A DNA stretch of 7,452 bases from Streptococcus pseudopneumoniae ATCC BAA-960 = CCUG 49455 (GCF_002087075.1 NZ_MWSM01000067.1:1-7452), one strand, 5' to 3'. Positions 1-7,263 are shown, numbered from the stretch's first letter. Notes: generated by a model from the sequence alone, not told the origin. Numbers and translations: made by a program.

Positions 1-190
1 GAGGTATGAATGATTTGGGGTTAAGTCTTATTCTTAGCGGTTATTTATATTGTTTAATAGCGCTGATATTTCATCAATGATGTTTGACTTTGTGATTTTG
101 GTAGTGGTTCAATTTGATTGCTACTATTTTTGATGGTGTGAATGTTCTGACAATGTACCCCAGCTAACTACGAAAGTTTTTGACTCTATA
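1..190. other. Upstream intergenic region with no supportable gene
   Basis: All three forward frames are interrupted by stops. The only start-to-stop reading with any promise is a 24-codon hydrophobic peptide at 6-80 (MNDLGLSL...), for which no convincing ribosome binding site or partner is visible. On the minus strand one frame stays open for about 38 codons across roughly 50-170, without a recognisable motif. The stretch could be decayed coding sequence or the tail of a gene outside the window; I recognise neither. A TTGACT hexamer at 180-185 followed 16 bp later by TATTAA (202-207) could be a weak secondary promoter towards prtA, but its -10 is poor. Confidence 0.5.
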
Positions 191-210
191 TTTTTAATGT
201 GTATTAAAAA
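191..210. promoter_or_regulatory. Perfect 20-bp A/T palindrome upstream of the prtA promoter (possible operator)
   Basis: TTTTTAAT at 191-198 and ATTAAAAA at 203-210 are exact reverse complements separated by GTGT. The element lies about 26 bp upstream of the -35 hexamer and abuts a second palindrome of the same total length. It lacks the G/C core of a rho-independent terminator, so protein binding or an UP-element role is more likely than termination. Which protein would bind is unknown; a metal-responsive regulator is only an inference from the neighbouring site. Confidence 0.45.
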
Positions 211-212
211 AT

Positions 213-232
213 AAATTAACACATATTAATTT
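213..232. promoter_or_regulatory. Candidate PsaR (manganese-responsive DtxR/MntR-family) operator next to the -35
   Basis: AAATTAA at 213-219 and TTAATTT at 226-232 are perfect 7-bp inverted arms around CACATA, ending 3 bp before the -35 hexamer. From memory, the streptococcal PsaR/ScaR operators have arms close to AAAATTAA and TTAATTTT around a 6-bp centre, so arm sequence and spacing fit, although the centre differs from the CTTGAC I recall. PsaR repression of pneumococcal prtA with Mn2+, relieved by Zn2+, is established. That this exact site mediates it here is inference. A CTTGAC-TTAAATTT stretch at 235-248 is an overlapping alternative. Confidence 0.5.
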
Positions 233-235
233 TTC

Positions 236-263
236 TTGACTTAAATTTAAAAAATGATATACT
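236..263 (+). promoter_or_regulatory. prtA promoter (sigma-70/SigA type, extended -10)
   Basis: The -35 is TTGACT (236-241, five of six consensus bases) and the -10 is TATACT (258-263, five of six), with a 16-bp spacer. TG at 255-256, one base before the -10, makes it an extended -10 promoter, common in streptococci. Sequence upstream is almost pure A/T and could act as an UP element. Transcription should begin near 270, giving a leader of about 135 nt. The palindrome TTAAATTTAA (241-250) lies in the spacer and overlaps the last base of the -35, so a protein bound there would block RNA polymerase. Confidence 0.8.
241..250. promoter_or_regulatory. Short palindrome inside the promoter spacer
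   Basis: TTAAATTTAA is a perfect 10-bp palindrome that starts at the last base of the -35 hexamer. Together with CTTGAC at 235-240 it resembles the centre plus right half of the PsaR/ScaR-type operator as I remember it. It is A/T-only and could arise by chance in such A/T-rich DNA; its position between the promoter boxes is what makes it worth recording. Confidence 0.35.
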
Positions 264-327
264 ATTTTTATGGAGAGCTAACAATTATATATAAATGTAC
301 TACTCTATTTCCTAGATAATACTTAGT

Positions 328-366
328 AAAACTTTTTATAACAAAGGCTAGCAAAGTTAAAGTTTT
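328..366 (+). promoter_or_regulatory. A/T-rich leader hairpin with two alternative pairings
   Basis: In the predicted 5' untranslated leader, AAAACTTT (328-335) can pair with AAAGTTTT (359-366). Part of the same left arm, AACTTT (330-335), can instead pair with AAAGTT (353-358). The two folds are mutually exclusive. They lie about 30 nt before the ribosome binding site and would not hide it directly. There is no match to a riboswitch family I know. The A/T-only stems are weak, so function is speculative. Confidence 0.25.
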
Positions 367-394
367 CTATCTATTGGAAGTTAAATAAATATGT

Positions 395-399
395 AAGGA
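395..399 (+). promoter_or_regulatory. Ribosome binding site of prtA
   Basis: AAGGA sits 6 nt before the ATG at 406, the usual spacing for a streptococcal Shine-Dalgarno sequence. It fixes the start codon, and the translation from that ATG begins with a proper signal peptide (MKKSTVLSL...). Confidence 0.85.
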
Positions 400-405
400 A
401 TTAAA

Positions 406-3400
406 ATGAAAAAAAGTACAGTATTGTCATTAACCACAGCTGCAGTTATTTTAGCAGCCTATGCCCCTAATGAGGTAGTCTTAGCAGATATATCTAGCTC
501 TGAAGATGCTTTAAATATCTCTGATAAAGAAAAAGTAGTAGTAGATAAGGAAACAGAAAATAAAGAGAAACATGAAGAGATTCATCATGCTATAGAAGCT
601 TCAAAGGATACTGAAGAAAAGAAAACAACAATTATTGAGGAAAAAGAAGTTGTTAGTAAAAATCCTGTGATAGACAATAGCACTAGCAATGAAGAAGCAA
701 CAAGCAAAGAAGAAAATTCCAATCAATCCCAAGGAGATAAAGCGGACTCGTCTGCAAGTAAAGACTCAGAAAGTCCCAAAAAAGAGGATAGACTTGTCTA
801 TATTGCTGAATTTAAAGATGAAGAGTCTAGAGAAAAAGCAATCAAGGGACTATCCAGTCTTAAGAATACAAAAGTTTTATATACTTATGATAGAATTTTT
901 AACGGTAGTGCCATAGAAACAACTCCAGATAACTTGGACAAAATTAAACACATAGAAGGTATCTCATCGGTTGAAAGGGCACAAAAAGTCCAACCCATGA
1001 TGAATCATGCCAGAAAGGAAATTGGAGTTGAGGAAGCTATTGATTACCTAAAGGCCATTAATGCTCAATTTGGAAGAAATTTTGATGGTAGAGGTATGGT
1101 CATTTCAAATATCGATACTGGAACAGATTATAGGCATAAGGCTATGAGAATCGATGATGATGCCAAAGCCTCAATGAGATTTAAAAAAGAAGACTTAAAA
1201 GGCACTGATAAAAATTATTGGTTGAGTGATAAAATTCCTCATGCTTTTAATTATTATAATGGTGGTAAAATTACCGTAGAAAGAGCTGATGATGGAAGTG
1301 ATTATTTTGATCCCCATGGGATGCATATTGCAGGGATTCTTGCTGGAAATGATACTGAAAAAGACATCAAGAACTTTAATGGCATAGATGGAATTGCACC
1401 TAATGCACAGATCTTCTCTTATAAAATGTACTCTGACGCAGGATCTGGGTTCGCAGGGGATGAAACAATGTTTCATGCTATTGAAGATTCTATCAAACAC
1501 AACGTTGATGTTGTTTCGGTATCATCTGGTTTTACAGGAACAGGTCTTGTAGGTGAGAAATATTGGCAAGCTATTAGAGCATTAAGAAAAGCAGGCATTC
1601 CAATGGTTGTCGCTACGGGTAACTATGCGACTTCTGCTTCAAGTTCTTCTTGGGATTTAGTGGCAAATAATCATCTGAAAATGACCGACACTGGAAATGT
1701 AACGCGAACAGCAGCACATGAAGATGCGATAGCGGTTGCATCTGCTAAAAATCAAACAGTTGAGTTTGATAAAGTTAACATAGGTGGAGAAAGTTTTAAA
1801 TACAGAAATATAGGGGCCTTTTTCGATAAGAATAAAATCACAACAAATGAAGATGGTTCAAAAGCTCCTAGTAAATTGAAATTTGTATATATAGGCAAGG
1901 GCCAAGACCAAGATTTGATAGGTTTGGATCTTAAGGGCAAAATTGCAGTAATGGATAGAATTTATACAAAGGATTTAAAAAATGCTTTTAAAAAAGCTAC
2001 GGATAAGGGCGCACGCGCCATTATGGTTGTAAATACTGTCAATTACTACAATAGAGATAATTGGACAGAGCTTCCAGCTATGGGATATGAAGCGGATGAA
2101 GGTACTAAAAGTCAAGTGTTTTCAATTTCAGGAGATGATGGTGTAAAGCTATGGAACATGATTAATCCTGATAAAAAAACTGAAGTCAAAAGAAATAATA
2201 AAGAAGATTTTAAAGATAAATTGGAGCAATACTATCCAATTGATATGGAAAGTTTTAATTCCAACAAACCGAATGTAGGTGACGAAAAAGAGATTGACTT
2301 TAAGTTTGCACCTGACACAGACAAAGAACTCTATAAAGAAGATATCATCGTTCCAGCAGGATCCACATCTTGGGGGCCAAGAATAGATTTACTTTTAAAA
2401 CCCGATGTTTCAGCACCTGGTAAAAATATTAAATCCACGCTTAATGTCATTAATGGTAAATCAACTTATGGCTATATGTCAGGAACCAGTATGGCAACTC
2501 CAATCGTAGCAGCTTCTACTGTTTTGATTAGACCGAAGTTAAAGGAAATGCTTGAAAGACCTGTATTGAGAAATCTTGAGGGAGATGACAAAATAGACCT
2601 TACAAGTCTTACAAAAATTGCTCTACAAAATACTGCGCGACCGATGATGGACGCAACGTCTTGGAAAGAAAAAAGCCAATACTTTGCATCACCTAGACAA
2701 CAGGGAGCAGGCCTAATTAATGTGGCCAATGCTTTGAGAAATGAAGTTGTAGCGACTTTCAAAAACAAGGATTCTAAAGGTTTGGTAAACTCTTATGGTT
2801 CTATTTCTCTTAAAGAAATAAAAGGAGAAGAAAAATATTTTACAATTAAGCTTCACAATACATCAAACAGACCTTTGACCTTTAAAGTTTCAGCATCAGC
2901 GATAACTACAGATTCTCTAACTGATAGATTAAAGCTGGATGAAACATACAAAGATGAAAAATCTCCAGATGGTAAGCAAATTGTTCCAGAAATCCATCCA
3001 GAAAAAATCAAAGGAGCAAATATCACATTTGAGCATGATACTTTCACTATAGGCGCAAATTCTAGCTTTGATTTGAATGCGGTTATAAATGTTGGAGAGG
3101 CTAAAGACAAAAATAAATTTGTAGAATCATTTATTCATTTTGAGTCAGTGGAAGAAATGGAAGCTCTAAACTCTAACGGGAAGAAAATAAACTTCCAACC
3201 TTCTTTGTCGATGCCTCTAATGGGATTTGCTGGGAATTGGAATCACGAACCAATCCTTGATAAATGGGCCTGGGAAGAGGGTTCAAAATCAAAAACAATG
3301 GAAGGTTATGATGATGATGGTAAACCGAAAATTCCTGGAACCTTGAACAAGGGTATTGGTGGAGAACATGGTATAGATAAATTTAATCCAGCAGCTATTA

Positions 3401-6400
3401 TTCAAAACAGAAAAGATAAAAATATTACATCACTAGACCAAGACCCAGACTTATTTGCCTTTAACAACCAAGGTATTCATGCAGAATCCACTAGTGGATC
3501 TAATGTTGCTAGGGTATATCCACTTGACTCAAAGGGAGAACCACAAAGTGTTTCACTAGAAAGAGGATTAACACCTTCTCCACTTGTATTAAGAAGTGCA
3601 GAAGAAGGATTGATTTCAATAGTAAATACAAATAAAGAGGGAGAAAATCAAAGAGACTTAAAAGTCATTTCGAGAGAACACTTTATTAGAGGAATTTTAA
3701 ATTCTAAAAGCAATGATGCAAAGGGAATCAAATCATCTAAACTAAAAGTTTGGGGTGATTTGAAGTGGGATGGACTCATCTATAACCCTAGAGGTAGAGA
3801 AGAAAATGAACCAGAAAGTAAGGATAACCAAGATCCAGCTACTAGGATAAGAGGACAATTTGAATCAATAGCTGAGGGTCAATACTTCTACAAATTCAAA
3901 TATAGATTAACCAAGGATTATCCATGGCAAGTTTCTTATATACCAGTAAAAATTGATAATACAGCTCCAAAAATTATTTCAATTGATTTTTCTAATCCAG
4001 ATAAAATTAAATTGATCGCAAAAGATACCTACCACAAGGTAAAGGATGAGTACAAACACGAAACCTTGTTTGCTAGAGACCAAAAAGAACATCCTGAGAA
4101 ATTTGAAGAAGTAGCCAACGAAGTATGGTACGCAGGTGCAGCTCTTGTCGATAAGTATGGAGATGTTGAGAAAAGTCTTGATGTAACTTACGCCGGAGAG
4201 GGTGAGGGAAGAAATAGGAAGCTTGATAAAGATGGAAATACTATCTACGAAATTAGCGGAGCAGGAGATTTAAGAGGAAAAATCATCGAAGTAATCGCCC
4301 TAGATGGTGCAAGCAACTTCACCAAAATCCATAGAATTAAATTTGATGACCAAGCTGATGAAAAAGGAATGATTTCTTATTACCTAGTAGATCCTGACAA
4401 AGATGCTTCTAAATATGAAAAACTAGGTGAAATTTCTGAAGAAAAACTCAAAAATGCAAAGAGCCCAGAGGAAAATACCAATAATAATCAAGCTAAGGAT
4501 GAAGATTCAAAACCAGCTGAAGAAAGTTCAGTTGAGGGAGAAGCTAGCCTTGAAATAAATAAAACTATTTCAACAATTAGAGACTTTGAAAATAAAGACC
4601 TAAAGAAACTCATTAAAAAGAAATATAGGGAAGAATATGACTTTGTAACTGGTGGAAAAAGAACAGTAGAGCTTGATTATCAATATGACGATGAAGGAAA
4701 TATAACTGCCTATGAAGATAAGAGTGCTCTAGAATATGAAACTGAGAAACTTGATGATGTTAAATCAAAACTTGGTGGAGTATTAAGCCCATCAAAGGAT
4801 GGACATTTTGAAATTCTTGGAAAAGTAAGTAATGTATCCAAAAATGCTAAGGCTTACTATGGCAATGACTTCAAATTAATAGAAATTAAGGCAAGTAAAT
4901 ACGACCCACAAACTAAAACTCTAACCTTTGACTTATTTGCAAACACAAATGATGTAGTCGATGGTCTATCCTTTACGGGTGATATGAATATCCTTGTAAA
5001 AGATAAGGGTGAAACAAAAGCTAAAACTAAAATTAGAATGCCTGAAAAAAATAAGGAAACTAAAACAGAATATCCCTATGCATCAAGTTATGGGAATGTA
5101 ATCGAATTAGGAGAAGGAGATCTTTCAAAGAACAAACCAAACAATTTAACTGAAATGGAATCTGGTAAAATCTATTCTGATTCAGAAAAACAACAATATC
5201 TGTTAAAGGATAACATCATTCTAAGAAAAGGCTATGCACTAAAAGTGACTACCTATAATCCTGGAAAAACGGATATGTTAGCAGGGAATGGAGTTTATAG
5301 CAAGGAAGATATAGCAAAAATACAAAAGACCAATCCTAATCTAAGAGTCCTTTCAGAAACAACAATTTATGCTGATAGTAGAAATGTTAAAGATGGAAGA
5401 AGCACTCAATCAGTATTAATGTCGGCTTTGGACGGCTTTAACATTGTAAGATATCAAGTGTTTACCTTTAACATGAATGATAAAGGGGAAGCAATCGATA
5501 AAGATGGAAATCTTGTGACAGATTCCTCTAAACTTGTATTATTTGGTAAAGATAATAAAGAGTATCATGGGGAGGAATATTCTAATGTAGAAGCTATAAA
5601 AGAAGATGGCTCCATGTTATTTATTGATACCAAACCAGTAAACCTTTCAATGGATAAGAACTACTTTAATCCATCTAAATCTAATAAAATTTATGTACGA
5701 AATCCAGAATTTTATTTAAGAGGTAAGATTTCTGATAAGGGTGGTTTTAACTGGGAATTGAGGGTTAATGAATCGGTTGTAGATAATTATTTAATCTACG
5801 GAGATTTACACATTGATAACACTAGAGATTTTAACGTTAAGCTTAATGTTAAAGACGGTGATATCATGGACTGGGGGATGAAAGATTATAAAGCAAACGG
5901 ATTTCCAGATAAGGTAACAGATATGGATGGAAATGTTTATCTTCAAACTGGCTATAGCGATTTGAATGCGAAAGCGGTTGGAGTCCACTATCAATTTTTA
6001 TATGATAATGTTAAACCCGAAGTAAACATTGATCCTAAGGGAAATACTAGTATCGAATATGCTGATGGAAAATCTGTAGTCTTTAACATCAATGATAAAA
6101 GAAATAATGGATTCGATGGTGAGATTCAAGAACAACATATTTATGTAAATGGAAAAGAATATACATCATTTGATGATATTAAACAACTAACAGATAAGAC
6201 ACTAAATATTAAGATTCTTGTAAAAGATTTCGCAAGAAATACAACCGTAAAAGAATTTATTTTAAATAAAGATACGGGAGAAATGAGCGAATTAAAACCT
6301 CATAGGGTGACTGTGACCATTCAAAATGGAAAAGAAATGAGTTCTCAGATAGTGCCGGAAGAAGATTTTATTTTACCTGTCTATAAGGGTGAATTAGAAA

Positions 6401-6972
6401 AAGGCTATCAATTTGATGGTTGGGAAATTGCTGGTTTCGAAGGTAAAAAAGACGCTGGCTATGTTATTAATCTATCAAAAGATACCCTTATAAAACCTGT
6501 ATTCAAGAAAATAGAGGAGAAAAAGGAGGAGGAAAATAAACCTACTTTTGATGTATCCAAAAAGAAAGATAAGGTGCAAGCAAATCATAATCAATTAGAT
6601 GAAAGTCACAGAAAAGAGGATTTACAAAGAGAAGATCATTCACACAAATTTGATTCAACTAAAGATGTCAAAACTACAGTTCCTGTACAAGTAAATTATA
6701 GTCAATTAGATGAAAGTCAAAGATCTGATTCAACTAAGGATGTTACAGCTCCAGTTCCTGATAAAAATGATAAAAACTTTGAAAATGAGAAGGAAGTTTA
6801 TCTTAATGAACCAGAGAACATAGCTAATAAAGATACCAATATTGATAGTAAATCAACTACTAACAATGATAGGTTGCCAAAAACCGGAACAGTTAGCGAA
6901 GTCTTCACGTCATTGGTTGCCGGAATAATGTTTACCGTAGGTGCATTTCTTGGATTAAAGAAAAAAGATTAA
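406..6972 (+). CDS. prtA: PrtA, LPXTG cell-wall-anchored subtilisin-like serine protease (C5a peptidase/lactocepin group, S8 family)
   Basis: A surface endopeptidase exported by Sec and linked to peptidoglycan by sortase A. In pneumococcus PrtA is an immunogenic virulence factor reported to cleave apolactoferrin. Residues 1-27 are a signal peptide without a YSIRK motif, with probable cleavage VLA|D. Residues 28-128 are an acidic/Lys-rich linker, and 129-199 resemble an I9-type propeptide (YIAEF...SSVERAQKVQP). The S8 domain spans about 225-780: Asp237 (NIDTGTD), His304 (DPHGMHIAG), oxyanion Asn406 (ATGNYA) and Ser695 (SGTSMATP), with a PA insert at about 490-585. All catalytic residues are present, so it should be active. 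An Fn3-like C5a-peptidase domain follows (about 783-940), then Ig-like/beta segments (e.g. from about 1179 and 1866), an InlB-like beta module (about 1966-2035) and a charged tail with a duplication (2058-2119). LPKTG at 2157-2161, a hydrophobic helix and KKKD form the sorting signal. I see no cysteine. It is slightly longer than the roughly 2140 aa I recall for pneumococcal PrtA. The gene appears monocistronic. Confidence 0.95.
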   Translation: MKKSTVLSLTTAAVILAAYAPNEVVLADISSSEDALNISDKEKVVVDKETENKEKHEEIHHAIEASKDTEEKKTTIIEEKEVVSKNPVIDNSTSNEEATSKEENSNQSQGDKADSSASKDSESPKKEDRLVYIAEFKDEESREKAIKGLSSLKNTKVLYTYDRIFNGSAIETTPDNLDKIKHIEGISSVERAQKVQPMMNHARKEIGVEEAIDYLKAINAQFGRNFDGRGMVISNIDTGTDYRHKAMRIDDDAKASMRFKKEDLKGTDKNYWLSDKIPHAFNYYNGGKITVERADDGSDYFDPHGMHIAGILAGNDTEKDIKNFNGIDGIAPNAQIFSYKMYSDAGSGFAGDETMFHAIEDSIKHNVDVVSVSSGFTGTGLVGEKYWQAIRALRKAGIPMVVATGNYATSASSSSWDLVANNHLKMTDTGNVTRTAAHEDAIAVASAKNQTVEFDKVNIGGESFKYRNIGAFFDKNKITTNEDGSKAPSKLKFVYIGKGQDQDLIGLDLKGKIAVMDRIYTKDLKNAFKKATDKGARAIMVVNTVNYYNRDNWTELPAMGYEADEGTKSQVFSISGDDGVKLWNMINPDKKTEVKRNNKEDFKDKLEQYYPIDMESFNSNKPNVGDEKEIDFKFAPDTDKELYKEDIIVPAGSTSWGPRIDLLLKPDVSAPGKNIKSTLNVINGKSTYGYMSGTSMATPIVAASTVLIRPKLKEMLERPVLRNLEGDDKIDLTSLTKIALQNTARPMMDATSWKEKSQYFASPRQQGAGLINVANALRNEVVATFKNKDSKGLVNSYGSISLKEIKGEEKYFTIKLHNTSNRPLTFKVSASAITTDSLTDRLKLDETYKDEKSPDGKQIVPEIHPEKIKGANITFEHDTFTIGANSSFDLNAVINVGEAKDKNKFVESFIHFESVEEMEALNSNGKKINFQPSLSMPLMGFAGNWNHEPILDKWAWEEGSKSKTMEGYDDDGKPKIPGTLNKGIGGEHGIDKFNPAAIIQNRKDKNITSLDQDPDLFAFNNQGIHAESTSGSNVARVYPLDSKGEPQSVSLERGLTPSPLVLRSAEEGLISIVNTNKEGENQRDLKVISREHFIRGILNSKSNDAKGIKSSKLKVWGDLKWDGLIYNPRGREENEPESKDNQDPATRIRGQFESIAEGQYFYKFKYRLTKDYPWQVSYIPVKIDNTAPKIISIDFSNPDKIKLIAKDTYHKVKDEYKHETLFARDQKEHPEKFEEVANEVWYAGAALVDKYGDVEKSLDVTYAGEGEGRNRKLDKDGNTIYEISGAGDLRGKIIEVIALDGASNFTKIHRIKFDDQADEKGMISYYLVDPDKDASKYEKLGEISEEKLKNAKSPEENTNNNQAKDEDSKPAEESSVEGEASLEINKTISTIRDFENKDLKKLIKKKYREEYDFVTGGKRTVELDYQYDDEGNITAYEDKSALEYETEKLDDVKSKLGGVLSPSKDGHFEILGKVSNVSKNAKAYYGNDFKLIEIKASKYDPQTKTLTFDLFANTNDVVDGLSFTGDMNILVKDKGETKAKTKIRMPEKNKETKTEYPYASSYGNVIELGEGDLSKNKPNNLTEMESGKIYSDSEKQQYLLKDNIILRKGYALKVTTYNPGKTDMLAGNGVYSKEDIAKIQKTNPNLRVLSETTIYADSRNVKDGRSTQSVLMSALDGFNIVRYQVFTFNMNDKGEAIDKDGNLVTDSSKLVLFGKDNKEYHGEEYSNVEAIKEDGSMLFIDTKPVNLSMDKNYFNPSKSNKIYVRNPEFYLRGKISDKGGFNWELRVNESVVDNYLIYGDLHIDNTRDFNVKLNVKDGDIMDWGMKDYKANGFPDKVTDMDGNVYLQTGYSDLNAKAVGVHYQFLYDNVKPEVNIDPKGNTSIEYADGKSVVFNINDKRNNGFDGEIQEQHIYVNGKEYTSFDDIKQLTDKTLNIKILVKDFARNTTVKEFILNKDTGEMSELKPHRVTVTIQNGKEMSSQIVPEEDFILPVYKGELEKGYQFDGWEIAGFEGKKDAGYVINLSKDTLIKPVFKKIEEKKEEENKPTFDVSKKKDKVQANHNQLDESHRKEDLQREDHSHKFDSTKDVKTTVPVQVNYSQLDESQRSDSTKDVTAPVPDKNDKNFENEKEVYLNEPENIANKDTNIDSKSTTNNDRLPKTGTVSEVFTSLVAGIMFTVGAFLGLKKKD
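6577..6762 (+). repeat. Imperfect tandem duplication in the wall-proximal tail of prtA
   Basis: Two in-frame units lie side by side. Unit 1 (6577-6687) encodes QANHNQLDESHR, then a 13-residue insert (KEDLQREDHSHKF), then DSTKDVKTTVPV. Unit 2 (6688-6762) encodes QVNYSQLDESQR, a single Ser, then DSTKDVTAPVPD. The bases are also conserved (for example CAATTAGATGAAAGTCA in both), which points to duplication followed by divergence. Remembered pneumococcal PrtA has essentially one such unit before the LPKTG, so the tail is probably variable in length among alleles, changing how far the protease stands from the wall. Confidence 0.75.
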
Positions 6973-7226
6973 GATTAAGACAAAAGCTATAGATGAAAAA
7001 ATGGTTTATGTACTGAGATGGTGTGATGATGAAACAGTTTTGTGAAAATAGCTATTTATAACTCAATTATTTAGTTTACTTTACTATTGATACTCTTTTT
7101 GGATTTATTAATAGACTTAGTTTAGAAAACTAATGAATTGATTGAAAGGGTTAGTATTGACAAATATTGATTAGCAAATAGAGTCTTTCAAAATTTAAAG
7201 GCTAATAGAGGTGATGAGACAATTTC
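6973..7226. other. A/T-rich 3' untranslated/intergenic stretch
   Basis: There is no open reading frame of useful length on either strand. One forward frame starts with two ATGs at 7026-7031 but stops after 11 codons. There is no terminator close to the prtA stop, so the prtA transcript probably runs through this stretch to the hairpin at 7227-7263. The last 70 bases hold a promoter-like pair described separately. Parts of the stretch may be decayed sequence, but I recognise no mobile-element end. Confidence 0.5.
7157..7184 (+). promoter_or_regulatory. Promoter-like pair ahead of the terminator
   Basis: A perfect -35 consensus TTGACA (7157-7162) is followed after 16 bp by TAGAGT (7179-7184), four of six bases of the -10 consensus. 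The predicted start near 7190 would give an RNA of about 70-75 nt ending at the next terminator. The -10 is mediocre and no TG extension is present, so the call is tentative. Confidence 0.35.
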
Positions 7227-7263
7227 AAGGAATTAAGTAGCGTTTGGTTGCTTAATTCCTTTT
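7190..7263 (+). ncRNA. Candidate short non-coding RNA (promoter-to-terminator unit)
   Basis: The stretch between the promoter-like pair at 7157-7184 and the terminator at 7227-7263 has the layout of a small bacterial RNA: a single-stranded 5' part of about 36 nt (containing UUUAAAGG and GAGGUGAUGAGAC) and a strong 3' hairpin with a short U-run. It does not carry the CiaR direct repeat expected of pneumococcal csRNAs, and I recognise no known family. It could equally be only the 3' end of the prtA mRNA. Confidence 0.25.
7227..7263 (+). terminator. Rho-independent terminator of prtA
   Basis: AAGGAATTAAG (7227-7237) pairs perfectly with CTTAATTCCTT (7251-7261). The stem can extend inward by TAGC/GTTG (two G-U pairs) to a 5-nt loop, GTTTG. 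The 3' arm runs into TTTT (7260-7263), then CATTT. It lies about 255 nt after the prtA stop and is the first convincing terminator on that strand, so it should end the prtA transcript and any short RNA starting near 7190. On the minus strand the T-run is weak. Confidence 0.8.

Noticed and set aside
6..80. A 24-residue hydrophobic small ORF near the left edge (MNDLGLSL...)
   Set aside because: The GAGG before the ATG is only 1 nt away, too close for normal initiation. No toxin or leader family is recognised, and chance ORFs of this size are common.
409..415. Run of seven A after the start codon as a phase-variation tract
   Set aside because: Seven A bases encoding Lys-Lys at the start of a signal peptide are ordinary in A/T-rich streptococci and too short to be a convincing slippage switch.
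689..916. A 75-codon plus-strand ORF in another frame inside prtA
   Set aside because: It lies wholly within the prtA coding frame, in Lys/Glu-rich codons that read through easily in other frames, and has no domain-like sequence.
1195..3110. Several minus-strand ORFs of 60-100 codons (within 1195-1500, 1752-1940, 2472-2768 and 2853-3110)
   Set aside because: They are antisense to the conserved protease and Fn3 domains, lack recognisable motifs, and look like by-products of prtA codon use.
5806..5994. A 62-codon minus-strand ORF opposite the stalk of PrtA
   Set aside because: It is hydrophobic only because it is antisense to prtA codons, with no ribosome binding site or known family.
7214..7240. 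Octapeptide ORF MRQFQGIK just before the terminator
   Set aside because: The GAGG is only 2 nt from the ATG and the reading ends inside the terminator stem. Nothing suggests a real peptide or attenuator.
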